Shown: positions 34,296 to 41,965 of the stretch, piece after piece
How positions within the stretch are numbered: the first letter of the stretch is position 1
How the letters are laid out: every line of letters begins with the position of its first letter
Assembly (NCBI GenBank): GCA_016716135.1
Contig: JADJWX010000007.1
Span: 310,001 to 374,000 of the forward strand
DNA length: 64,000 nt
Source: Lewinellaceae bacterium
GTDB taxonomy: Bacteria > Bacteroidota > Bacteroidia > Chitinophagales > Saprospiraceae
Direction: 5' to 3'
The notes under the pieces: generated by a model
Database searches by the model: none
The model's input: only the letters and a program-made list of their open reading frames with translations
What the model was told of the DNA's origin: nothing
Made by a program: the position numbers and the translations under genes

Positions 34296-34982
34296 ATGTC
34301 CGAAAAAGTTGACAACGTCCAAATCGAAGCCTCCTGGAAAACCGCACTGGCCGATGAATTTCAGCAGCCGTATTTCGCTGCCATCAAGTCGTTTCTGGTG
34401 CAGGAAAAGAAGGCGGGCAAAACCATTTTCCCGCCCGGGCCATTGATTTTCAATGCGTTCAACTCCACGCCATTCGATCAAGTAAAAGTGGTCATCCTCG
34501 GGCAAGACCCCTACCACAATCCAGGCGAAGCCATGGGCCTGTGTTTTTCGGTGCCAAAGGGCGTGAAAGTGCCGCCATCGCTGGTCAATATTTACAAGGA
34601 AATCAACCGCGACCTCGGGCTGCCCGCCCCCAACCACGGCGACCTCAGCGCCTGGGCTGCCCAAGGCGTACTCCTGCTCAACGCCATGCTCACCGTGGAA
34701 GCCCGCAAACCGGCATCGCACCAGAAAATCGGATGGCAAACGTTCACCGATGCCGTTATCCGGAAGATTTCGGAGGAAAAAGAAGGCGTGGTGTTCCTGC
34801 TCTGGGGGAAATTTGCCCAAGGTAAACAGCCCCTGATCGACGAGATGAAGCACTACGTGCTCACGGCACCCCACCCTTCTCCGCTGGCAGGAACCGGTTT
34901 CCAGGGCTGCGGGCATTTTGGCCGGACGAATGAATTGCTGGAGAAACAGGGGAAAATGCCGGTGGATTGGCGGGTTTTTTAA
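34296..34982 (+). CDS. ung: Uracil-DNA glycosylase, family 1
   Basis: Removes uracil from DNA to start base-excision repair. The 228-residue protein has VVILGQDPYHNPGEAMGL (water-activating Asp), the uracil-pocket region GVLLLNAMLTVE and the leucine-loop motif APHPSPLAG. The start is the ATG at 34296; a TTG eight codons upstream falls inside the promoter box. Convergent with lptD, separated by a word-hairpin. Confidence 0.97.
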   Translation: MSEKVDNVQIEASWKTALADEFQQPYFAAIKSFLVQEKKAGKTIFPPGPLIFNAFNSTPFDQVKVVILGQDPYHNPGEAMGLCFSVPKGVKVPPSLVNIYKEINRDLGLPAPNHGDLSAWAAQGVLLLNAMLTVEARKPASHQKIGWQTFTDAVIRKISEEKEGVVFLLWGKFAQGKQPLIDEMKHYVLTAPHPSPLAGTGFQGCGHFGRTNELLEKQGKMPVDWRVF

Positions 34983-34985
34983 ATT

Positions 34986-35139
34986 GCGGAGCGCGGATTA
35001 CGGAGTGCGGATTGGTTCACCTTTTCGACTTGTTGAAATTATATGGCGCTGATGAAATGTCAAGTAAATGCAACAATCTTCCAACACCAAAATGGTGAAC
35101 CAATCCCACTCCGCACTCCGTACTCCGTAATCCGCACTC
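34986..35139. repeat. Inverted repeat of GCGGATTACGGAG words between ung and lptD
   Basis: The left arm 34986-35025 and right arm 35087-35139 share GGATTACGGAGT, GTGCGGA and ATTGGTTCACC in inverted order; the right arm carries extra word copies. It ends two bases before the lptD stop and lies between convergent genes. Confidence 0.8.
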
Positions 35140-35140
35140 G

Positions 35141-36337
35141 TTAAAACACCCCCTGCCCGTCAAAATTATTCTTCCGGTAGGGCAATTTCAAAAAGTCGAG
35201 CGAGGAGCCCGGTGTGACGTTGATAAAAAATTCGTAGGTGCCGCGCAAGGGTTGCCAGCGTAGGCTGAACTGCCAGCAGTGCAGGTTTCGGGTGAGGCCC
35301 AAATCGGGGTAAACGATCTGCTTGGCCTGAAAATCATAACTGATATTGCCCACGTCGATCGACCATTTGGGGGTGAGCGGGATGCGCCCCGACAGGCTGA
35401 TATTGTTAGTCCCGACAAAAAAGGTATCGCGGTTGGAACTGCCGATCTCCTGGCGGACAAAAGAAATCCGGTGGTTAATGCGAAACTGTTCGAACAAGCC
35501 TACAAAATCATCCTTTGCCGAAACCGTTCGGGGTTTTTGAGTCCCTTGCGCATTCGGAGAGGCGTCTTTTTCAAACAATTTTCGCAAATCGCCGATGGTC
35601 ATCTGGGTGTTCAGCGCCACCTCAAAACGCACCAACCGGAGTAACTTGCCTTCTTCCCGCAGGGCAAATTTATTCACCCGAATCCCCGCCTCGTTACGGA
35701 TATACGGATCGAAAGTCGCATTCCAGGTCAGGTTGGAAAGGCCCTTGAACAGGCGGAACAGACCGCCTGTAGAAATCTGACTCCACTTCAAGGTATCCCT
35801 GGTGAGGCTGTAACTGCCTGAAAATGTGAGGTTATCAAAAATACGAACCCGCTTAACCGTATCTTTTTTGGCCGAATAAAACTTCATTTCCAGGATATTG
35901 CCCAGACTGTAGTTGATGGACATGTCCCGCGGCGCAGTGGACGGTCGTCCGTACACGGCATCGTCAAAAATGCCGTAGTCCTGGAATGCTTCGCGGCCGG
36001 GTTGCGCACTGGTTTGTACCTGGCGGAAAAAGTAGTCCGAATCCGAATAATCGGGCCGGAAACCGGTGGATATCGAGGGTTTCATCGTATGCCGGATGCC
36101 GCGGAACCAGCCTTTTCGGAATTGTTTGGTAAAAAACAGGGCCGTGTTCAGGGTAATTCCGGCGTCAAATTGCCGGAAGGGCTTGAAGCCCCAATCGCGA
36201 AACGTGGTATCGCGGCCCCAAACAGTTTTACTGCTGTCCACCACGATAATGTCGGCTACCGTATCATACACAAACTGGATCTGGTCGATAAACTGGCGTT
36301 CGATCGAATACGGGTACCAGTTTTCTTCGTAGTTCAC
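35141..36337 (-). CDS. lptD: LptD, C-terminal part (downstream of a frameshift)
   Basis: This frame encodes the rest of the outer-membrane beta-barrel of LptD: VNYEENWYPYSIERQF, FGVKPF-like FKPFRQFDAGITLNT, RHTMKPSISTGFRPDYSD, then alternating strands to the C-terminus. It has no start signal of its own; the first possible codon is GTG at 36337. It continues the protein encoded at 36334-37812 after a one-base shift in the G5 run 36340-36344 (plus strand). With one more base in that run the sequence would read NISPRVNYEENWY, matching the continuous family sequence. A word-hairpin follows the stop. Confidence 0.85.
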   Translation of the reverse strand: MNYEENWYPYSIERQFIDQIQFVYDTVADIIVVDSSKTVWGRDTTFRDWGFKPFRQFDAGITLNTALFFTKQFRKGWFRGIRHTMKPSISTGFRPDYSDSDYFFRQVQTSAQPGREAFQDYGIFDDAVYGRPSTAPRDMSINYSLGNILEMKFYSAKKDTVKRVRIFDNLTFSGSYSLTRDTLKWSQISTGGLFRLFKGLSNLTWNATFDPYIRNEAGIRVNKFALREEGKLLRLVRFEVALNTQMTIGDLRKLFEKDASPNAQGTQKPRTVSAKDDFVGLFEQFRINHRISFVRQEIGSSNRDTFFVGTNNISLSGRIPLTPKWSIDVGNISYDFQAKQIVYPDLGLTRNLHCWQFSLRWQPLRGTYEFFINVTPGSSLDFLKLPYRKNNFDGQGVF

Positions 36338-37812
36338 CCGGGGGATATGTTGATGTATTTGAACAGTTTGAAGTTGAAATCGGTGCTGGCGTTGTGCTGA
36401 ATACCCATTCGGGCTTTGCGCAGCGTTTCGCTGGTAAACAGCAGTGTGTCGGCCACCTGCACGGTGTTTTGCAGCTTGGACGAATAGGTCAGGGAAAGTT
36501 TTTCGTACCAGCGTTCCTTCCCGACCGGTTTTTTGCGTTTGAACGGATACACCCGCTGGAGGTTGAATGCAGCGGTCGGGAAACTGATGTTCATCAGCCG
36601 GGTTTGGGTGTTCTGGGAGTGGCTGAGGCTGGCGTTGAACTGGTAGGGTTTCCCGGGGAAGGTTTGGGAATAGTTGAGGTTTGAACTCAGCGTATTTTGG
36701 TACACGCTGGCGTAATCGTTGCGGTTGCGGTTTTGGTCGCGGTTGGTCTCGATATTCAGGGAGCCCCCGAACCGGCGGGTGGGATGTGCTTTGGGATCTT
36801 GCTGGTGCGACCAGCGGATGCCGAACGATTGAGCCGACAGGCGCCGGGCCATGTTGTCTTCGGAAACGCGGTTGTTAAACCGGAGGTTCAGGTCGTCGCG
36901 AAAACGGTAGCGCTGATTGTACCGCACATTGGCCTGCACGCCCCAGGTGCCACTGGTGTAGGCGTTGAACAACATGGTCACATCGAGGTGATCGGATATC
37001 GGGAAGTAATAACCCCAGTCCTTGATGCCCAGGCCCTCGCGATCGGCAAATTCGAAGTCGCGCGGAATAATCAGCCCCGATTTGCGGGTTTGCGTGATGG
37101 GGTAAAACCCGAAGGGGAGCACGAGCGGCGTGGGGATGCCGCCGATCTCCACGTTGGAAAACCCGGTGACGACCAGTTTGTTTGGCACTACTTTCAGTTT
37201 TTTGGTGTGGATGCCGTAGTGCGGCACCGGATGGTCGCAGGTGGTGATCAGGGCATCTTTGTTGTACACGGTGTTTTGGGTTTGTATCGAGGTGTCGGCC
37301 GATGCCTCGCCGATAAACTTGGCTTTTTGCCCTAAAACATAGAGATCCTGTTGCTTGGTGCGGGCTTCGTAAATAATTCCTTTTTTTGAACGGAAATTAT
37401 AGCGCAACTTGGTGGCCGTAAACTCCTGTTCCCCGTCTTTAAACTCAGGCAGCCCGGCCAACTTGCCGGTTTCATCGGGAAATTGCTCGGCGCTCACCTC
37501 ATTTTTTTCGTAATCCAACAAAATATATCCCGCCTTGAGATCGATTGTAGTGTATTTTAAATACGCCTGGCCGTACAGGTGCAACTGCTTGTTTTTCACA
37601 TCGAACCACATGGAATCCTTCGCGCCGTACTCCACCTCGTCGTCCAAAGCATCTTTTGACAAGCGCACCGGGTTTAAATCCACTAATGCCACCACAGGAG
37701 AATCCAGCGGCGCAGGAGGCAATGTATCAAGGGGCGCGACCGGCTCCTGGGCAAAAACAGGTGTGCACATCAAAGCACAGGCTATTTGCCAGAAAAGCCG
37801 ATATTTGTCCAT
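36334..37812 (-). CDS. lptD: LptD, N-terminal part (LPS assembly outer-membrane protein, frameshifted)
   Basis: LptD inserts lipopolysaccharide into the outer leaflet. This piece (492 residues from ATG 37812) has a signal peptide ending FAQ, the OstA-like periplasmic domain (VEYGAKDSMWFDVKNKQLHL, LKAGYILLDYEKNEVSA), GIHTKKLKVVPNKLVVTGFS and VLPFGFYPITQTRKSGLIIP, then the first barrel strands. It ends at FKYINISPG followed by TGA. LptD of Bacteroidota is about 890 residues, so the two frames together make one full protein. The frameshift is in a homopolymer and is probably a sequencing error. Its start is only 24 bases from the divergent amidase start. Confidence 0.88.
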   Translation of the reverse strand: MDKYRLFWQIACALMCTPVFAQEPVAPLDTLPPAPLDSPVVALVDLNPVRLSKDALDDEVEYGAKDSMWFDVKNKQLHLYGQAYLKYTTIDLKAGYILLDYEKNEVSAEQFPDETGKLAGLPEFKDGEQEFTATKLRYNFRSKKGIIYEARTKQQDLYVLGQKAKFIGEASADTSIQTQNTVYNKDALITTCDHPVPHYGIHTKKLKVVPNKLVVTGFSNVEIGGIPTPLVLPFGFYPITQTRKSGLIIPRDFEFADREGLGIKDWGYYFPISDHLDVTMLFNAYTSGTWGVQANVRYNQRYRFRDDLNLRFNNRVSEDNMARRLSAQSFGIRWSHQQDPKAHPTRRFGGSLNIETNRDQNRNRNDYASVYQNTLSSNLNYSQTFPGKPYQFNASLSHSQNTQTRLMNISFPTAAFNLQRVYPFKRKKPVGKERWYEKLSLTYSSKLQNTVQVADTLLFTSETLRKARMGIQHNASTDFNFKLFKYINISPG

Positions 37813-37836
37813 AGTTTTATCCACGACTAAGAAAAC

Positions 37837-39273
37837 ATGAGGAAACTAATTGCCCAACAAACGATCACAACCTTGCTCGCGTGGCTTCTTTGTTGTAATA
37901 TTAACATAGCCACAACTGTTGAGCACCATCCCAAAAACCATTCCCTCCATAATGCAGGCGCCGGCAAAGGTATAGAATACTGTGATTTATCCACCGGCGC
38001 TTCTGCCGGGACCGATCATTCTTCTGCGGCAGCAAATAGCTTGGTCGCCGATCTGCTTCGGAAAATGAAATCCGGGCAAAAGTCCGGCCACAGTTATCAA
38101 ATTAAAACCGTGGTGCTCGACGCCGGCCATGGCGGCAAAGACCCGGGCTGTATCGGCGCTACTTCCCGCGAAAAACACAACACGCTGGCCATTGTGCTCA
38201 AACTCGGGGCTTTTCTGAAAGAGGAATTTCCGGAGTTGAAAGTGATCTATACTCGTGAAACCGATGTCTTCGTCGAGCTCAACGAGCGCGCCGCCATCGC
38301 CAACCGCAACAACGCCGACCTGTTCATCAGCGTGCACTGCAATGCGATCAGTGTATCGCATGTAAAAGGTACCGAAACGTATGTGATGGGCCTGCACACG
38401 GCAGCTTCCAACCTGGAGGTTGCCAAACGCGAGAACGCTTCCATTTATCTGGAGGACAATTACCAGAAAAACTACGAGGGCTACGACCCGAACAGCACCG
38501 AGGCGCATATTTTGGGGAGTGTGTGGCAAAGCGCCTACCTGGAACAAAGTATTTTGTTTGCCAGCTACGTTCAGCATTACGCCAAAGAACTGGCCAACCG
38601 GGAAGACCGCGGTGTAAAACAAGCCGGATTTATCGTGTTACATCAAACTGCCATGCCGTCTGTGCTGGTGGAAGCCGGGTTTCTGACCAACCGGGTTGAA
38701 GAAGCATTTGTCGCTTCGGAAGAGGGCCAAACGCAATTGGCTTACGCTATTTTTGAGGCATTCCGGGCCTACAAATCCAAGATGGAGGGCAAGCCGGCTC
38801 CCGAAAAAAACACGGCTCAAATGACGGCCAAAGGCGGCAACACCCCACAGGCCGTATCAGCCAGTGTCAAAAAGCCGGTATCGGCAGAAGCGCCAAAAAC
38901 GGTCCAAACGAGTCCGGCGGCAACACAACCAAGGCAAACCCCACCCCCTCAGCCATCCCCGGTGCAACCGGCAACCCGCCCTGCCCCGTCGAATGACCTG
39001 TACGCCGATGAAATTGCGATGCCGGTTTATTCCTCCAAGCCCGGCGCTGCGGCTTACCGGATTTACCTGATGAGCTGGACCTCCAGGCTGGATAAAAAAA
39101 CAGGCCAGCTCAGCTTGTTGGGCGATGTGGAAGAGGAACAGTCCGGCGGGCAATTTCATTACTATACCGGAAAATTCAGGACACAGGCCGAAGCAGAAAA
39201 AGTAATCCCGGAGCTCCGGAACCTGGGGTTTCGCACCGCCAAAGTTGTCCAAACCAAACCGGGCAAAAACTGA
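37837..39273 (+). CDS. N-acetylmuramoyl-L-alanine amidase (Amidase_3) with C-terminal SPOR-like region
   Basis: Cleaves peptide stems from peptidoglycan during cell separation. The 478-residue protein has a signal sequence. The zinc amidase domain (about 88-305) contains VVLDAGHGGKDPG (zinc His), NNADLFISVHCNA (second His) and SVLVEAGFLTN (catalytic Glu). A Pro/Ala/Thr-rich linker (about 315-390) leads to a C-terminal domain (YRIYLMSWTSRLDKK to AEKVIPELRNLGFRTAKVV) with the shape of a SPOR-type glycan-binding fold. Followed 45 bases later by mlaD, an order seen in many Bacteroidota. Confidence 0.92.
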   Translation: MRKLIAQQTITTLLAWLLCCNINIATTVEHHPKNHSLHNAGAGKGIEYCDLSTGASAGTDHSSAAANSLVADLLRKMKSGQKSGHSYQIKTVVLDAGHGGKDPGCIGATSREKHNTLAIVLKLGAFLKEEFPELKVIYTRETDVFVELNERAAIANRNNADLFISVHCNAISVSHVKGTETYVMGLHTAASNLEVAKRENASIYLEDNYQKNYEGYDPNSTEAHILGSVWQSAYLEQSILFASYVQHYAKELANREDRGVKQAGFIVLHQTAMPSVLVEAGFLTNRVEEAFVASEEGQTQLAYAIFEAFRAYKSKMEGKPAPEKNTAQMTAKGGNTPQAVSASVKKPVSAEAPKTVQTSPAATQPRQTPPPQPSPVQPATRPAPSNDLYADEIAMPVYSSKPGAAAYRIYLMSWTSRLDKKTGQLSLLGDVEEEQSGGQFHYYTGKFRTQAEAEKVIPELRNLGFRTAKVVQTKPGKN

Positions 39274-39318
39274 TTGTTGAACTAGCCCCTTTTTCCATTC
39301 ATATCCATTCTGTCAAAC

Positions 39319-40437
39319 ATGTTTAAAATAAGTAACGAAACAAAAATTGGCCTCCTTGCCATAGCGGCCATTGGGCTCGGTATTTGGGGATTTAAGTTTC
39401 TGAAAGGCATGAACGTCCTCACCGCCTCGCAAACCTTTTACATCCGCTACGATAATGTGGAGCAGCTTCGGCCATCCAGCCCGGTGTTTATCAATGGCTT
39501 ACAGGTAGGCATGGTGAAGGATATTTACGTTGATCCGGAAGACGACCAAACAATTATTACCGTAATTAACCTGGAACGCCGGATTGATATTCCTAAAAAT
39601 ACGGTTGCCGTCATTGTCAGTGAAAGTATCATGGGTGGTAAGGCCATTGACCTCGAAATCAACGGCACCTGCAACGGTGCCGATTGCGCCCAAAGCGGCG
39701 AGTACCTCACCGGCCGCACCAAGTCGTTTTTTGAAAGTGTCATCGGAAACCCGAAGGAACTGGATGCATACACCGAACGCCTCCGGATCGGTCTGACGGC
39801 CCTTTACGACTCCATTGCCGACCCAAGGCACCCGCAGGGGTTCGGTCACACACTTGTAGCGCTTCGAAATTCCCTGGCCAATATTGCCCTGATGACCAGC
39901 AAAATCAATCACTTTCTGGATGCCAGCACTGCCGGGCTAACCGCAACGGCCAACAACACCGCCGAAATCACCAAAGCCATCCGCGAGAGTAACCAAAGTA
40001 TAAAATCCATGCTCGACAATATGTCGGTCTTCACCGAACAGCTGAAAGACGCCGGCATCGACAAAACCGGGCAAAAAGCAGCAGTTTTGATGGATTCTCT
40101 GACAGTAACCCTGAGCACGCTCCGAAGTACGCTGAGCACCACCGAATCGGCAGTGACCAAACTCGACACGCTCGCCGCAGGCCTTGCCCGGGGCGAAGGC
40201 TCCATGGGGCTATTGTTGAACGACCCGGAATTTTACAACAACACCGTGCGAACCACCCGGCAGTTGCACCTGCTGCTGCAAGACCTGCGCCTCAATCCGA
40301 AGCGATACAACACCGTAAAACTCAAAATCTTTGGGAAAAACAAAACCGGGGACTACGAAATCCCGCTTGACGACCCCGCGTACCAAATGCTGGTTGACAG
40401 CCTGGAACGCGATTACAGCCAGCGGGTAAAACAGTAA
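39319..40437 (+). CDS. mlaD: MlaD/MCE-family lipid transport protein
   Basis: The 372-residue protein has one N-terminal membrane helix (GLLAIAAIGLGIWGFKFL) followed by the MCE domain (about 38-115: FYIRYDNVEQLRPSSPVFIN, GLQVGMVKDI, SESIMGGKAIDLEI). A long helical tail includes SNQSIKSMLDNMSVFTEQL and a late conserved GSMGLLLNDPEFYNN. MCE proteins form hexameric rings in the periplasm that carry phospholipid between inner and outer membranes. The MlaE permease and MlaF ATPase are not next to it here. Confidence 0.92.
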   Translation: MFKISNETKIGLLAIAAIGLGIWGFKFLKGMNVLTASQTFYIRYDNVEQLRPSSPVFINGLQVGMVKDIYVDPEDDQTIITVINLERRIDIPKNTVAVIVSESIMGGKAIDLEINGTCNGADCAQSGEYLTGRTKSFFESVIGNPKELDAYTERLRIGLTALYDSIADPRHPQGFGHTLVALRNSLANIALMTSKINHFLDASTAGLTATANNTAEITKAIRESNQSIKSMLDNMSVFTEQLKDAGIDKTGQKAAVLMDSLTVTLSTLRSTLSTTESAVTKLDTLAAGLARGEGSMGLLLNDPEFYNNTVRTTRQLHLLLQDLRLNPKRYNTVKLKIFGKNKTGDYEIPLDDPAYQMLVDSLERDYSQRVKQ

Positions 40438-40495
40438 CCCAACAAAATAAATCCAATACCGGCCGGACAAAAACGATCATTAAAACAAAACAGCC

Positions 40496-41038
40496 ATGAT
40501 ACACATTTTAGCAAAACACTGGTGGGTGCTCGTACTGCGCGGCATTGCCTCCCTGATTTTCGCCGGGGTTGCCTTTTTGATGCCCGAATTCACGTTTGGC
40601 ATTCTGGTCACGCTGATCGGTATTTACCTGTTGGCCGATGGCTTGCTTGCCACCTATTCCGGCTGGCGGTTGCGCGGCCAGGATGAAGAATGGTGGGTTG
40701 CCGTGCTGGAAGGACTGATCGGTGTCGGGCTCGGCGTAGCCTCCCTGGCCAACCCGGAAATCAGCGCAACCCTGCTCGTCACATTCATCGCCATCTGGTG
40801 CCTGCTTACCGGCGCCTTCGAAATTGCCCTGGCCATCCGAATCCGGAAAGAAATCGAGGATGAATGGCAACTGGCTTTTGCCGGGGTAATCTCCATCGCC
40901 CTGGGTGTCCTGATGCTGGTCCAGCCGAATGCCGGCGCGCTCTCCATTGCCTGGTGGGTCGGTTTTTACGCCACTTTTTTTGGTTTGTTGCTGATCGGCC
41001 TGGGCATACGGCTTCGACGGTGGCTGCCGCAGGGTTGA
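40496..41038 (+). CDS. HdeD-family (DUF308) membrane protein
   Basis: A 180-residue protein with six hydrophobic segments in three repeated pairs (VLRGIASLIFAGVAFLMP, VAVLEGLIGVGLGVASLANP, LAFAGVISIALGVLMLVQP), the internal triplication of HdeD. E. coli HdeD is linked to acid resistance at high cell density; here the role is unknown. It is followed by the large inverted-repeat island. Confidence 0.88.
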   Translation: MIHILAKHWWVLVLRGIASLIFAGVAFLMPEFTFGILVTLIGIYLLADGLLATYSGWRLRGQDEEWWVAVLEGLIGVGLGVASLANPEISATLLVTFIAIWCLLTGAFEIALAIRIRKEIEDEWQLAFAGVISIALGVLMLVQPNAGALSIAWWVGFYATFFGLLLIGLGIRLRRWLPQG

Positions 41039-41067
41039 AACTGAATTTCTTTCCAGGGTTTCACCAC

Positions 41068-41950
41068 AAACATGAACCATCCCGTTTTTTTCCATAAAAA
41101 GACCTCGGAGAGGTCAAATATTTGTAGAAATGCTCCGGTTACCCGGTGCCCGACCTCGGTACCGGCGTGCAATGATTGGTAATATTTGTGGTAACCATTT
41201 GGCTTTTAGCATTTCTCCCTTGCGCTTGTACAGGTTTCTTCGCTGCGCTCGGAATGACAAGGCGTATTAAATAAAACAGGTAGGGGCGGTAAAACCCGGT
41301 AAAGCAACATTTCGTCGCCCCTTTTTTTAGCCCAACCATAGTGGATAGGCTGAGGCCAAAACTGGGGGCGAGGCAATGTTCCCTTTTTCCAAATCTTTCG
41401 CCCCCCGGATTCTTATAAGGTGGTCTTGTCATTCCGAGTGCAGCGAGGAACCTGCCCGCTCGAAAGCGGGAATCCTAAATATAACTTGCCTTTGCACGCC
41501 GGTACCGAGGTCGAATATCCAGGTATCCACCCCGAACATGCGACCTCTCTACCGGCGTGCATTGATTAGTTATGTTGAAGTTATACGAATCAAGGGTTCC
41601 ACTAATCGATATCAACCTAAAACGCTTGTCATGTCGTACCCCGCCCTAGCGGGGGAAGACATCTGCAAAGGTTCCATGCTTCGAAAAGTGCCGAAGAACG
41701 CTTCGATCTCCGTTTTTTAGTTACAACTCGCAAAGTATACTTGTGTAGATGTCTTCCCCCGCTAGGGCGGGGTACGACATGACAAGCGCTATGGATGGAT
41801 GATTAGGCAAGTTTACTCCATTGAACCGTATAAACATATATAACTAATCATTGCACGCCGGTAACGAGGTCGTCGTACGCCCTTAAATCGCTGATCTACA
41901 AATATTCGACCTCTCCGAAATCTTTTGAAAAATTCGGAATGTCTCATGTT
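41068..41950. repeat. Nested inverted-repeat island (copy 2 of the GACCTCGGAGAGGTC element, opened)
   Basis: The left end (41068-41177) and right end (41846-41950) are inverted to each other and match, in opposite orientation, the two arms of the element at 9351-9580. Between them lie other self-complementary pieces. These are 41230-41261 with 41422-41454 (TTGTCATTCCGAG and GCAGCGAGGAA words), 41493-41513 with 41541-41561 (TGCACGCCGGTA... GAGGTCG), and 41621-41664 with 41747-41790. No gene or transposase is present in 41039-41965. Confidence 0.85.
41621..41790. repeat. Long hairpin with 44-base arms inside the island
   Basis: The arms 41621-41664 and 41747-41790 match at 43 of 44 positions (TGTCATGTCGTACCCCGCC and GCGGGGGAAGACATCT in each), enclosing about 82 bases. 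Within each arm CCGCCCTAGCGGGG is itself nearly palindromic. Confidence 0.9.
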
Positions 41951-41965
41951 GTTGTTGGGATCAAC

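Noticed and set aside
36334..36347. Programmed ribosomal frameshift in lptD
   Set aside because: No classic slippery heptamer or downstream stimulator was recognised, and a homopolymer indel explains the data more simply.
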